A DNA stretch of 64,000 nucleotides from Cinclus cinclus. Taxonomy: Eukaryota; Chordata; Aves; Passeriformes; Cinclidae. The translations under genes and the position numbers were made by a program. The stretch is taken from contig NC_085046.1 in the NCBI RefSeq assembly GCF_963662255.1, forward strand, positions 135,265,392 through 135,329,391. Direction: 5' to 3'. This document shows, piece by piece, positions 27,441 through 40,117 of this stretch. How positions within the stretch are numbered: position 1 is the first letter of the stretch; every line of letters begins with the position of its first letter. Below the pieces are notes generated by a model. That model saw nothing but the letters and a program-made list of their open reading frames with translations. It had not been told where the DNA came from and made no database searches.

Positions 27441-30400
27441 CTCAGCTGTACATAGGACACAAAAATAAAATTCCAAAGATATTACTGAGCTGCTTGGGAA
27501 ATTTAAATTGTGATCATAGGTTTTAATTACAGTTTTAGTCATCTTACCAGAACAGTTTAAAATATATTCACTTTTTAACTCTTTTATTAAAATGCAAATT
27601 CCTGAAATTTCATGTTTGAGTATTCTTCTTCTTTTTTTTTTAATAGAATTTTCATTGTTGCTTATTTGATATTAAAGAGATGCCAGTACTGTCTAACATG
27701 GGCTCAAAAACCTGCACCATATTCTAAACAGAACAATTTATTTTTCACTGAGACCATATTTCAATTTATGTTGGGTAAGGTTTTTTCTTTCTTCTCAAGA
27801 CTGAAGTGTCATAGGCTCTAAGTAGCAGCAAGTATCAGAGTTTGAAAAATCACAGGTTGTTTAAGCTATGTAATTACAATGTAGTTTCAAAAATATTCAA
27901 GTGATTCTTGACCACTCTTCATTACATTAAATAATGTATTAAAATTAAAAGATGTAAAATAATAATTACTTGACATTAATTATAACATTTTATTTCTTAA
28001 AGTTTGGGGTTGAGTTCTGTGGTTTGTTTTGGGGTTTTCTGGGGAGAGAGGGATGTGAGTATGGATTTATGTTTTTTTTTACAGCAGCTTTTGAGCAGGC
28101 AAGATTTCCAAAGCATTGTATAAGTATGTATGAAAAATCTATGGTCAAAATTGTTATGCATAGGAAAAAAAAAAACCAAAACATTTTTACAGGTCTAAAT
28201 ATTCAAGTGCATGGAGTTGGGTTATTTTTTCCAGAGATCATTGTATTCTAGTGACAGGCCATACCATAGGGGGTCAGGCTTCAAGTGTATGTATGGGCAC
28301 AACTCCATTTAAGGCATGATGGGAAGCATTTATATATTTGGTGAGGTTGGTATTTTGTTTGTTTTATTGGGTTTTGTGGGTTTGTTATGTTATTGTTTTT
28401 TTTTTTCATTCTGGTTTTGTTCTTGCATTTTCTTCTCTCTCTAATTTCTTTGAGCTAATTCTGTCTTCCTGCCATCCAATTATTGCAAGACACATTGATT
28501 TTGTAATTAACAGTACTACTGGTGCAAGTATTCATTCTATTAGCCATGGTATGTCTTCTAGGACATATAGATTGCAAAGAGCTTAAACAGTAGAGGGGAA
28601 GCTCTGCCTCGGTCATCTTAGACTAGGCAAGCAACCTCCACTTAAATGGCTAGTACCTTCCACTTCTTTCAAAGTGAGTCACTATTGATAGCAATAAGAT
28701 TTCTGAACAGAGTCTGGAGATCACAGACTTGTAGATATACATGCTATTGCAGACATTAGTCATGTTCCAAGCTTACTTCTAAGAGTGCCAGATAAACCAA
28801 CAGATCACTGTAAAGTAAAGTAGAATTTGTCTTTATGTTAGATCAATTCATTTTTTCTAAGATGTTCTTGAAATCCTCCTCTACCTTTCCCTCTTCACTA
28901 TTTCTACATTTATAAGTCTGATATAGATTAATAGTTGTCATGGTCTAATCATAAAAATTATTTTTAAAGACAGAGAAGGATAGAGATTAATCAATCTTTA
29001 TCACAATTTATTAACCTCACTTTAAACAGCAGTATTAGTCAGCACTTACCCTTGGGTACCTAGAATTTGAAAGCTCTGTTTACAGTGGTATTTCTTCCAG
29101 ATGAGTGGAATGACAGAAAAATCATACATTGAGAAAACATATTTAGATTGATTTAATTTCTGGCACTCTTTGTGCACTTGCCCATTCTTTGTATTTTGTT
29201 ATGATGGTGAAAGTAATAAGGCTATTATTAGGAAAAAAATCCATGGAAAAAACTAAAGATATTGGCTTAATGAGTCTTTCAGATCTTTGCTGTATCAGAC
29301 CTAATTTCAGACAGAAGGTCAAAAGCTAGAGGAAATCATTGGAATTAAAAGAGAAAAAAGAAAAAAGAATATCTACCACCACCTTCCCCCAAAATTCCAA
29401 ACACCTCCTTTTCAGTGAGTGGTCTAGTTCAGAAAGAGATATGTCCACCAATACTAGGTAAATATGGGTTCTACCTGGCACACACTTAGCTACTCTCTGT
29501 GTATAGCTATCTTTTCAAAATGTAACTGTCTTGTACCTAAAACTCTGTTGGGTGCTTTTCTTCCTCTGATTTCATTACAGAAAGGAAAGATAAAAAGTTG
29601 GTACAAGCCAAGTATTTTGCTCTGACTGCAAGGTAGTATTAACCTATCTACCCAATTAGACTTGCAGTGTCTGGAATTTTACTCTATTGTAGTTTCAGCT
29701 AAGAAATGTCCTTGAAGAACTACTCTGACAGCTTTCTGAATAATTATCATTGACCCTCCAATGTTTTCTTGAAAATGAAATTTCTTATAACAATTATCTT
29801 CTAAGAGCCATTGAAATCAGCAAATTTTGTGTTATACTGCATTGTTCTTTGTGAAAAAGGTGATAAACTCATGTGCAGTTGAGCACATGCAATTACCATT
29901 ATTGTTAAGATGCCAATTCGACTTTTTTAATATACAAAGACATAATTAACTTTAATATTTACTGGTTCACCTTTATTCCTCCTACATTATCAATGGAGAA
30001 TTGTTATACTTCTTGGCAGTATGTTAAAAAATAGAATAACAGAATTCTATTAATATAAATATGAGAATTTTTCCAGATGAATGAATTTGAAAAATGATGT
30101 CCATTGAACATCATAGCCACTAAGATTTCTTTCTAAGCAAGTTAGGTGATATCAATGAAGAGTGTTTCTTTTCACCTGTACAGTTTATTTAGATGGCAGA
30201 TTGAGCTTCAAGAGACACTATGATAAGAATTCTTATATGAGACAGTGTGTTAAGAATCCTGATATAATTTGCAATCTTTCCTACTCAAAAGGACTCATTC
30301 AGTTGATGATACACAGAAAAAAAAGCTATAATTTCTAAAATATATATCAGCAAAATTTAAATTGGCCAAACAATATCATTAGTGAAGGCTTTACATGCTT

Positions 30401-31270
30401 AGATTTTAAGCAAGTGAAGTTTCTTCCATGCTGTGAAAACAGCATAGGTAACTATTCATATTCTGTTCTGAAGAATGGGGTTTGTTGTTATTTTTAAGCC
30501 ACAAGATATATATTTGCCTCAGCATCTTCTTTAAACATGAATCAATCTTCAGAAATATTTCCTGGAGGATCACAGTTCAAGCTTTTTGTTTTGTTCACAT
30601 TAAGAATGTCCCAGCTGCAGTTACTATGCATGGAGATAAATGGATTTTATAGCTGTCAGCAATAGCTTAATATTTGTATGCAGAACTTGGATGCTTAAGA
30701 ATAGATGGTTAATCAGGTTGGCTAAGGACTTTTGTGAAACATGGGAAACATCTTGATTTTGACAAAGAGGTTTTTCAACCTGAGTTTTGCTAGGGGGGTT
30801 CAGGAATCACAGCCTACTGATCTGTCTTCTTTCTTGCTAGTCTTTTCCTGAAGGTCTTAAGCAATTTTTTCCCCTTTTTTTAAAAAAAAAAAAAACTTGA
30901 ATAGAGGCTAAAATGCAGATATAATTAATGTTTATTTAACAAATGGTTAAACTTTCAGAAATAAGTATGCAGTTAAAACTGAATGGACTCTATATCCCTC
31001 AGTAGAGCATTGGGCTCTGAAAAGAAAGTAGCTGAAGATGATGATTCAGCTTGTAAGGTCCAGTATTTTACGTGGAGTCAATACAGAAAAACTACTTTCA
31101 GTCCTGTACATGGGTAGGGAAGGGCTCCACAGATGTCTGCATTGCATTCATCAGGCACTGTGGAGAGGCAATGAAGGAATGCAGTCTGTGCTGCCTGTAC
31201 TATTTGCCAATGAAAAGGAACGGAACCCATTCATAGGTTTGCATTTTCCCTCTGGAGGATCAAGCATCAG
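27441..31270. other. AT-rich DNA without recognised genes
   Basis: No gene or repeat family recognised. T-runs occur near 27632-27641 and 28396-28407, and a C/T then A-run near 30867-30896. Two minus-strand frames near 28000-28180 are T/A-run artefacts. Confidence 0.55.
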
Positions 31271-31585
31271 CTCATAGAATCTTTAAGATTGGAAAAGACC
31301 TTCAAGATTAATGAGTCCAACCATAAACCCAGCACCACTCCATTCATTCATCACTAACCATATCCCCTAGTGCTACACACATCTTTTGAACACTTCCAGG
31401 AATGGGCAACCTATTTCATTGTTTGACCAGGACTTCAGTGAAGAAATATTTCCCTATATCCAATCTAAACCTCACCTGGCACTCAAGGCCATTATTTTGG
31501 GTCCTGTCACTTGTTACCTAGGAGAAGATACTGCCCCATACCTTGCTACAGCTTCCTTTAAGATAGTTGTAGAGTGATAAGGTGC
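31271..31585 (-). mobile_element. CR1 LINE, 3' end fragment
   Basis: A minus-strand copy of the CR1 3' untranslated region, 5'-truncated. Reading plus, it starts with the octamer remnant ctcatagaatcttt. It continues through 'ttggaaaagaccttcaagat' and 'gaagaaatatttccctatat', then 'ttacctaggagaagatactg', and stops at 'gtagagtgataaggtg'. These are the standard CR1 landmarks in reverse order. A plus-strand open frame at 31386-31577 lies inside it and is not a gene. Because it ends only about 600 bp from the next minus-strand CR1, and the two have different 3' ends, they are separate insertions. Confidence 0.9.
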
Positions 31586-32190
31586 TAAATGCTAGCATCA
31601 GAATTATACTTTCCACGTGTTCTTCTTGATCATGTTTGATTTTTATGGTGCTTTTAAACTAACCCTCTTTTTAAGCAACAGTTAACTTATGGTCTAAGAA
31701 AGCTAATGTAAAACAACAGTCTATCCTATATGAGATATACACCTCATGTTGAAATTTCACATCTTAGTGGTATTTAGGGGTTAAGTCGTGGTCACAAATA
31801 TTAAATGCTTCTTTTAAGTTAGAATGAAATGATAGCTATTCCTTTTAAGCATTACATCTGTCATTCTTTAATAATCACTTGCTCTGTGGTTATTTTTGCC
31901 CATTTTGTGGGAAAGTGATCAGATTGGAAGGGGTTATAAATAAGATGGCAGATTTGAATAGCAATAAGTAGAAAATATATAATCTCTTTTTTTACTTCAG
32001 ACTAAATCCTAAGTTTTTCACTCATTTTGTTAGCATGTACTTTCATAAATGTTACAGTTCACTCACTCCCCCCACTAGCTGGACTGGGGAGAGTATCAGA
32101 AGAGTAAAAATGAGAAAACCCATGGGTTGAGATAAAGAAAATTGAATAGGGAAAGCAAATGTCCTGTACACAAGCAGAGAAAAATGAATA
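31586..32190. other. AT-rich spacer between two CR1 copies
   Basis: No feature recognised. Confidence 0.6.
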
Positions 32191-33325
32191 ATTCACGGAA
32201 TCAGTCAGGGACAGAGTGGTTCATCTGGCTCAAACTCCCTGCTCAGACAGGGTCATCTTATAGCACATGGCACAGGATTGCCTCCAGAAGGCTCTTGAAT
32301 ATCTCCAGGGAGGGAAACTCTAAAGCCTCCCTAGGAAATCTGTTCTAGTTTATGTCACCTTCACAGCTAATTTCTTTCTCATGATCATGTGGAACTTCCC
32401 GCGTATCATCTTCTGCCCATTGCCTCTTGCTCTATTGGTTAGTACCACTAAGAAGAGCCTGGCTCCATTCTCTTGATACCCCTCCTTCAGATACTTATAG
32501 ACATTGATGAGGTCCCCTCTCTAAAGTTTCAAGACTGAACAGGCCCAGCTCCCTCAGCCTGTCCTCATAAGAGAGTGATTCTTCAGACCCTTGGCCAACT
32601 TAGTAGCTCTCTGCTGGACCTGGTCCAGGAGTTCCATGTCTCGCTTTTTCACTGAGGAGTCCAGAACTGGACACAGCACTCCAGATGTGCCTCCCCATGG
32701 CTGAGCAGAGGGACAGGATCACCCGTCTCAGATTGCTGGCAGTGCTCTTCCTAGTGGATCCTAGAATTACTTTGAGCTTCTTGGCCACTGCTGGCTTATG
32801 GACAATATGTTTTCCACCAAGACCCCAGGTCCTTCTCCACAGATCTGCTTCCCAGTCAGTCAGCCCCCAGCCTGTACTGTTCCATGGAGTTATTCTTCCC
32901 CAGGTACAGGACCCTTCACTTACTTTTGTTGAATTTCAGAAAGTTCTTCTTCTCTGCCCATCTCTCCAACATATCAAGGTACCTCTGAAGGGCTGCACTG
33001 ACCTCTCAGATATCACAATTTTATCATCTCTAAACTTGCTGAAGAGGCACTCTACTCCCTCATCTAAATAACTGATGATCAAATTAAATAATGCTGAGCC
33101 CAGTATAGAACTCTGGGGGACACCACTAGTGACAGGCCTCAAACTAGATTCTGTACCACTGGTCACAACACCCTGGGATCTGCCATTCAGCCATTTTGTT
33201 GTCCCATCTATCCCACTGTCCACTCATCCAACCCACACTTCCTGAATTTGCCTGTGAGGATTTCATGAGAGACAGTGGCAAAAACCTTGCTGAATTCAAG
33301 GTAGACAATGTCCACTGCAAATTCA
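32191..33325 (-). mobile_element. CR1 LINE with RT remnant and 3' UTR
   Basis: The longest continuous CR1 piece in the window. On the minus strand it runs from the middle of the ORF2 reverse transcriptase (33325) through the ORF2 C-terminal region to a 3' untranslated end (about 32191). Its 3' part has the landmarks 'atctccagggagggaaactc', 'acattgatgaggtcccctct' and 'cccagctccctcagcctgtc', typical of one CR1 subfamily in reverse. It is 5'-truncated and carries several frame breaks. The coding remnant is listed separately as a pseudogene. The left end shows only a degraded terminal repeat (ttcacggaatcag). Confidence 0.92.
32936..33325 (-). pseudogene. CR1 ORF2 reverse transcriptase remnant
   Basis: CR1 ORF2 encodes an endonuclease plus reverse transcriptase that copies the element's RNA at a nicked target. 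Here part of the palm domain survives on the minus strand. TKWLNGRSQGVV corresponds to the 'ENWLNGR' region. VTSGVPQSSILGSALFN corresponds to the conserved SGVPQGS.LGP.LFN motif. SKFRDDK at 33023-33034 is the position of the F/Y-A-D-D catalytic box. The alanine of the box is replaced by arginine, and the glycine of PQGS is replaced by serine. Further upstream, 'aaccttgctgaattcaaggtagac' encodes the degraded FSKAF motif in another frame, so there is a frameshift. The protein is not functional. Confidence 0.88.
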
Positions 33326-33451
33326 TTCACTGATTCCCATGGGCCAGCAAGTATTCAGTCATTCTCAGGAAAGCAGGAATCCATCGTACATAACAGTGAA
33401 TTGAGAAGAAAACCGCTATTACCCCAAATACTCCTCCTTTCTCTCCCCCTG

Positions 33452-33470
33452 CCCCCCCCCCCCCCCCCCC
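33452..33470. repeat. poly-C tract
   Basis: A run of 19 C, a likely length-unstable or error-prone site in assembly. Confidence 0.95.
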
Positions 33471-34692
33471 TTTATATAGTCTCTCTATAGTTTAAACTAT
33501 ACCAAGGGCTTTATTGATTTACTAATGATATATAATTAATCAGCAATCGGTGAATTATAGATTCAAGACCTTTATCTGCAATCCAAAAGGAAAATCACTT
33601 TCTAGTTTCTTCTAAAATATTTACCCACAATTTTCTCAACATCTTAGTGTTGTTAATCCTGAAAAGTTTTTGTCAGTGGCACACATACAGTTATTGTCCT
33701 TAATTGCACACCACTTCTGAGGGTGCTTCAGCTTTAGGCAGAGTTATGCATATCCAAACACCTGATTGGTCTCCATACCAGTGAGAAAGCACTCCACAAG
33801 CTCGGGTTCCCATCTTCTGAGGGTGGGTCTCTGTGTGCCACACCCCACTTTGATACTGCAGTATCTGGGGGCACGTGCTTCATATCAGTTGACAGTTTAC
33901 AGTATTGGTAGGGAGCAGCAAGTGCTGGTGCTTTCAGCCCAAGGTCTTTACCCATTGTTAAAAAATATTCACATTTCTTTACATCTCCTTTCAAGCTGAA
34001 GTCTGCTTCAAACAATTCTGTGAATCCCTAACTACTTTTTAATCTGATTGTTGGTCATCTTCTTCTTTCACATGATGACAGCAAATGCCCTCACAAAGAA
34101 CTTTGGGATTCCCATTGACACACGTGTATATTCACATTTCTGTCTTAGCATCTGTTGTTGTTCAGGCCACAGGTGAGCCCTGAGGGCACTCCACAGCAGT
34201 GTAAATGAATAAGCCACTTAGAGAGTAATAAAATATGACATTTCAAGAGCAGAATACTATAAAGAGATGGTTCCAAAAATTCAGCCATTCAGAAACAGTT
34301 CTAAGAGCTTTTCATGACAGTTCTTGTGGTACAACTTCTCGTACTATATGGAATATCTCTTCCTTCCACTTTCCATGTCTCAGTTTTGCTTGTGTCATGT
34401 TTTTCTATTATGAACTGAACTGTAAGCTAGGTTCCACATCAGATGTCCTATTTCTCATTGTCATCTGTTTTATTTACATAAGAACAAAGAGGATGTAAAG
34501 ATTGATTAATTCACCAATTTGCAACCAGTTCACACAGATGGAATTGGCTACAGGTGAAAATCAGTAAGGTATGCAGCCCAAGATGTCTACATCATACAGC
34601 TTAATTCAGTTTATTCCTCAAAGATGTAGATAGTTATCCAAGGTACTCACATATATATATGTTGAGTTAATAGTCAAATATGTCTGCTTTGC

Positions 34693-34722
34693 TTTATATA
34701 TATATATATGTATATATATATA
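34693..34722. repeat. (TA)n tract
   Basis: A TA dinucleotide run interrupted by one G. A shorter one lies just upstream near 34651-34660. Confidence 0.9.
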
Positions 34723-36390
34723 AGTGAAGTGGAATAACAAAGCCTCAATTATTCCAGTGAAATTAATAAATTCCTTGATTTTTATACTTTAGGACAGGAA
34801 ATGAGGGAGAAAAGAAAAAGGGATAAAAATCATAATGAGTTATTTTTTCAAAGTCAAAATTACATGTGCTATAGTACTTATGATTTCAATTTCAGTTGGA
34901 AGAGAAACAAATGGGAGAGTGTCCAAAGGATCTGGAGAAAGCATAGATGTTTCTAGAAAGGGAAAGTTCACAAGAGTGGTATTTAACAAAATGGTTGTGG
35001 ACAAAAAGAACAATGGAAGAGACAGATCTTCTGGGACATTGTTATGAATGAAATCTGGCATTAGAAGATGCCCAATGTGATTCTGTAAATACAGCCATTT
35101 CTACAAAAAAGAAATAAAAATCCTCACACAACTGGAAAGAAGAAACCTATGACATTATGTTCTCTTCAGAGAAAATAAGGCATATGGTTATCTTGAGCAT
35201 TATGCAGCTCTGTTTTTAATGACTGCCTGCCAGAATTAACAAAGCTTTTCCTGAAATGCTAAGATTAACATGCTGAACATACCGGTGATGCTGTCTCTTG
35301 ACCTGCAGCTTTTTCCTGTAAGCAAGGTTTTTTTTTCCTCCCAGAGGAACTGCAGATATAAAACTGTAATAAGGAAAAGCATTCAACTAAAGAGTAAATT
35401 GCTTTTTCTAAAAGTGCAGATTTACAGAATAAAATAAAAGTTGTAGAAGAAATGCACTGTTTTATTTTTTTATACTACCCTCAGTCATTTTTTTTAAGCA
35501 AATTAAAATGTGTACTTTTAGAATAACTGTTTTTAAAAAAGCATTGTTGTATATGAAAAAACATTCCAATCATTTTAGAGCAATAACAATATTTGGTTTA
35601 TATATATATGGTAAATTGCAATAGCAACATATTTGTTTAACTAGATTTAAAGATGATTCAACTCTTTTAATTTTATATTTGAATTACATAAACTGATTTC
35701 ATATTAAGAAATTTCATAATCATCTTTCTGAGTTTAGGACTAACAACCTTCTTTTTAGCTTAATTTATCATGTTAATTTTATGCTTCATAATAGACTGAA
35801 AGGAACTAAAGAGACCAAATTATCTATCCTGCAGATGAGACTGTAGAATTTATGGTAAAGTGACTAGAATTTTACTTGCATTATTTAGAAGAGGTTCTAT
35901 AATTCACTAAAAATTATCCAATTAATTTTGATATTAGAATGTAAATAAATAAGATGTATTTGTTTGTACACATCTAATGCTCACTGAAATTTTAAATGTT
36001 TGCCATCAAGGCTACAAACCCTGTGCTTTCCAGGGAAATTCACAAGATAGTCCCTTTATGCTGTTCCTTCAAAGTAGATAGTTTATGCAATGATGTAGAT
36101 CCACATAGAGCAAAGGTTCTTGAAACATTTCAATCAGTTGTTGCTTTTGAAACTGTTTGTCATTAGCTTTAATGGTGTTTACAAAGTCAGAATTTCTGAA
36201 AATTAAGTTTTTCAAGTAAAAATACATAAACATTGATCCTGGAGGAGCCTTACCGGTCAAGGAACATTTAGAAAATTATTTTTGGTAAGGTAGATTCCTT
36301 ATTCTACTATCTGCATTCTCAGTATTAATAGTTCAAGTGTTCAGTGTATCAATTCTGTCTTTGAACAGCCTCCCTGTGCCTTCAAAGGGT

Positions 36391-36434
36391 TCTGACAGGT
36401 GTCAGATCAACACATTTCACATCAGAAATGTGTT
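36391..36434. repeat. Two adjacent hairpins
   Basis: Arms tctgaca (36391-36397) and tgtcaga (36400-36406) with a 2-nt loop. Two bases later come arms aacacatttc (36409-36418) and gaaatgtgtt (36425-36434) with a 6-nt loop. All arms are perfect. A 16-bp near-perfect direct repeat follows (tgtcttgatgataaat at 36451, tgtcttgatggtaaat at 36472). Confidence 0.85.
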
Positions 36435-38549
36435 TAATGGAAGTGCTCATTGTCTTGATGATAAATAACTATGTCTTGATGGTAAATTAACCCAAGATCA
36501 AATAAGAAATAGATGTCTGAAGAACACATGTATCCTCATTTGAAACTACACTGGGGCAATTTCATGGCAGTCTGCTATGTAGGTGCAGACAAAATGAAGC
36601 AAAATGAACAGGAGTTAAACGCCATTTTTTTTCCACGTTCTTTTTTTGCATAAATTTCAAAGCTAATACCCCTGTAATTAACATTACCTGATAGATGCTT
36701 TCACTGTCTTTCCTAAATGGAAAGAACAAGATTATAAAGTGTGAAATACCCTGGTGTGTGGCCTTGATTAATCACCACTTAAATTCACTTCCCACAGATT
36801 TTGTTAAAATTTGCACTCTTTGTACTGCACTGTACAAGCTCCCCCTTTTAAACCAGACCTTTTATTCTAGGATAACATTCTTACATTTTTTCTTATGTGT
36901 CAATCACAGGTCGACTTGATTTCTCTGGATGTGTAGAGTTCTCTGGTCAAATAGCTTACAACAATTACTTTACAGAAGCCCTCCTATCTACATTTTGATA
37001 GATTCACAAAATTAAGGCCAAAATGGAAAATTATCCATGTCTATTTCTGAACAGTCAGTCATAGATGTTAATACTTACAGAATTATGCCTTTACTTTTTG
37101 TACTATATCTAATCTGTACCTTAAATGTTTACCAGTGTAAATTCTGCAGCATGACCTGGGTGAGAGGTTCCAGTGTTTAATAACCCTCAAAGTAAAAGAA
37201 AATTGCAATTTAGTCATGCTTGACCCCCTTTCAAGGTTAAAATTAACATTTGCTAGGGAAAAAAAAAAAAGTTGTTAGCTATTAAGAATGCAGAAACCAT
37301 AGTTTTACCAAACTTCTTGACCACACTCCAGGTATTTCCCTAGCTTCCTACTGAGTGCAAGGCTGAGTATTTGCATATAAAATTGATTCTACTGGCATAA
37401 ACATTTTTATTACCAATTTAGTCTTCCCATTTTTGTTGATCATAGTGATTAACGATAAAAAAAGCCACAGTGAGCAGTATGATGAGAGAAAAAGATGTGT
37501 AATTTGTGATGTGCATGTGAAATATCCCAGGTGGAAGCTAAAACTTCTTGCCAAAAGCAGCTCAATCTAATGACAAAATTGTGCTGGAGTGCTGAATTAA
37601 CAAGAATGTAATCTATTTAGTGCTGTCACTGCAGAGTAGTAAAACATTAGGCTTCAATTCAGCCTTCATCATGAGACAAATTGTAGATGTAGTGTATTAT
37701 TTTCAGCATAGTTCTCAATTGTTCCACCACTGGCTTAGAAAGTGGTGCTACAAATGGATATGTTGTTTCCGTTGTGCTGTCCTACTTGAGTTTACACTTC
37801 TATAGGTTGACATTTAAGCCACTGCATCACTCTATAAATGCATATTTGGCTGCTAAGTTGTTGTCTTTTTTCAAGGCTTTGAACAATTCAGCTGTTTTAA
37901 AATATAGTTTTCCATTTTAAATCCTCTTGGTTTTCTTATTATTAACAGCTGTTTTACTCAGGCAGTACAGTATTTTGGATAGAATCTGAAAGAATCCAGG
38001 TGTTCAGTATAAAGTAAGCACTATGGGTATAAAGTAATCTCTATCACTAATGGGGTAATCACTTATTCAAAATAATCACTGCTTTATAAATAATGGGCCA
38101 TATTTATAGTTTCCTGAGTGTCATCAGAAGAGTTTAAAAATGAGTGACAGTGGAAAAATTTTGGTTACGTTTTTTAGAAAACCTTTGAAATAAAAAATAC
38201 TTCAGGTATAAATCATGTCTTTTTGATTTATTGGTAAGTCTGACAACCATTTCAGCCTGCTTCTGATTACGATATATCAAGAAAAATGAAGGAGTGGTTA
38301 TTGGATCTTTTATCATATTGACCGTAGCTTACTCTCATAGAGTAAGGAAAAAATTATCATTGAAAGAGAGCCCATAAAGTTGACTGGCAAGTAGAGTATT
38401 TCACCCAAAGACTGTGGACCTGTATAGACTGATAGTCTGTTCTCCCTTCAAAGCTTTAATCAACTTTGCTGACAGAGAGAAAAATCATCTACCCACCCTT
38501 ATTGTCTTGCTTAACTAACCTGATCTCCTTCTATATCAAGGTGACCCAC

Positions 38550-39060
38550 TTAGTAGATGAGGAAAAGGCTGTGGATGTGTCTACCTGGACTTTAATAAAG
38601 CCTTTGACACTGTTATGCACAGCATCCTTTGGTACAAAGTGGTTTCTCATGGCTTGGACACGTGCACTGTTCATTGGGTACAAAACTGGCTGGATAACTG
38701 AGTCCAGAGCTGGGTGGTGAAGGAATTTACATCCATGTGATTGGTGCCCAAACACAAGTGGCATCTCCCAGGGCTCAGTACTGGGGCCAGTACTGTTCAA
38801 TGTCTTTATCAATGATCTAGACAAGGGGATTGAGTGCACCCTCAGTCAATTTGTAGACCAAGCTGGGTGGGAGCATTGATTTGCTGGAGGACAGGAAGGC
38901 TCTTCAAAGGGATCTGGACCAGCTGGGTTGCTGGGCCAAAGCCTATAGTGAGAGGTTCAACCAGGCAAAGTACTGTGTCCTGCATTTGATCATAACAAGT
39001 CCCTGCAGTGCTACAGGCTGGGGGAAGAGTGGCTGGAAAGCTGCCCATCAAAGGACCTGG
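38550..39060 (+). pseudogene. CR1 ORF2 reverse transcriptase remnant
   Basis: Visible palm motifs: YLDFNKAFDTVMHSIL at 38582-38629, matching the YLDFSKAFDTV box, and [12 protein letters not shown] near 38768, matching the PQGS.LGP.LFN box. They sit in different frames from the upstream DEEKAVDV segment (38556-38580), so at least one base was lost just before YLDF. The catalytic FADD region ('caatttgtagaccaagctgg') has lost several bases, removing the two aspartates as a unit. The C-terminal part reads as 'DQLGCWAKAYSERFNQAKYCVLHL', close to the CR1 'DRLDRWAEANCMRFNKAKCRVLHL' pattern. A dead copy. Confidence 0.88.
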
Positions 39061-39170
39061 AGATGCTGGTACAGTGAGTTGGTTTTGTCTGAGACAGTTC
39101 ATTTTCTTTACAGTGGAGCTAGAAATTCTTCTAGTATGGGGCTATGTTTTGGATTTGGGCTTGGGGACTG

Positions 39171-39847
39171 GTTAAGAACTCAAACAATCGACCTCTTAAC
39201 CCCCAGGTGCAGAGGGTGAGCACCCTTATCACCTCAGACTACAGCTGGGTGTTGAATGAAATAAGAAAAAGTTACAAGGAAAGAAGCAAACCCTGTACTG
39301 CCTCTTTGTCCTTTCACAAGTGACCTCAGCTGTGATAACTCCCTTGCCAGGAAGTACTGGGACAATTACTGTAGCTTGAAGATATTCATCTCTACAGATG
39401 GGCCATAATAGGCTGTAATTAACTCAACTGCACTGACCTAATAGGCACCCGTGAGGACTTAGAAATTGTCAAAGACTCACAAATTGTCCTGTGATACACA
39501 GCTTTACATCAGTTACTGTGAAACTCCCTGCCCCAGAGGAGGTACCTGAGTGAATATAACCCATGTAGCCTTGCTGTTTTGGTGTCTTTTCTCCACTCTT
39601 ATGGATTGACACAGTGACCAACTTTAACCAACAGACAATGTAATTTCAGCAGTCAAGTCTTGTCCTGGAAATTATACACATTTCTTCTCTTATTCCTTTT
39701 CTCTTTTCCCTATTTCTTTCAATTTCTCTCTACTTCATATTTACTATTAAATAAAAATCCATACTATTGACTTCAACATATGGTCTTGTTTACACCTTAA
39801 TTTCAGGCAGAAGTATCTCTAATAATTTTTATAACTGACTCTTAAAA
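39171..39847. mobile_element. Unidentified 677-bp insertion in LTR-A
   Basis: Inserted between blocks 1 and 2 of LTR-A and flanked by the perfect 6-bp direct repeat ggactg (39165-39170 and 39848-39853). It starts gttaagaactca and ends gactcttaaaa. The ends form a short imperfect inverted repeat (TTAAGA.TCA). Near the right side there is a plus-strand AATAAA at 39750-39755, about 95 bp before the end, which is LTR-like, but the ends are not TG...CA. A pyrimidine-rich stretch lies at 39680-39735. No open frame of note. Candidates are a solo LTR with eroded ends or a non-autonomous DNA transposon; I cannot decide between them. Confidence 0.6.
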
Positions 39848-40117
39848 GGACTGAAAACAGTGCAAATGATAGAAATGTTTTTGTTACTGATGATGAGCAT
39901 TTGCACAAAGTCAAAATCTCTTCTGCTTTTTATACTACTACACTGGCAAGAAGGCAGGGAGTGAGTGGGAAGTTGGGTGGGGACATAGCCAAGAAAATAG
40001 ACCCCAACAGGCCAAAGGGATATTCTCTAATATCTATATCTATAATATATACTCTATAATATCATGGTCAATATATAGAGAGGAGGAAGAAGGTAGAGAT
40101 GTTTCGAATCATCGATG

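Larger units (their letters stand above)
33326..38449. other. AT-rich DNA without recognised genes
   Basis: No gene recognised. It contains a C-run, a (TA)n tract and paired hairpins, all listed separately. A moderately GC-richer stretch at 33700-34220 looks unlike its neighbours and may be an old retroelement, but I could not match it. At 37165-37215 there is a faint likeness to a minus-strand CR1 3' UTR ('ggttccagtgtttaataacc'), too weak to call. Confidence 0.5.

Noticed and set aside
31002..31030. tRNA-like wording (tagagcattgggctctgaa)
   Set aside because: No B-box, no acceptor or anticodon stem pairing and no 3' structure.
35810..35880. Weak resemblance to an ancient MIR/L2-type core (gcagatgagactgtag)
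   Set aside because: Too short and too diverged to separate from chance.
37165..37215. Faint CR1 3' UTR likeness on the minus strand
   Set aside because: Only about 50 bp resembles the 'ttccagtg...ccctcacagtaaag' wording, and neighbouring landmarks are absent.
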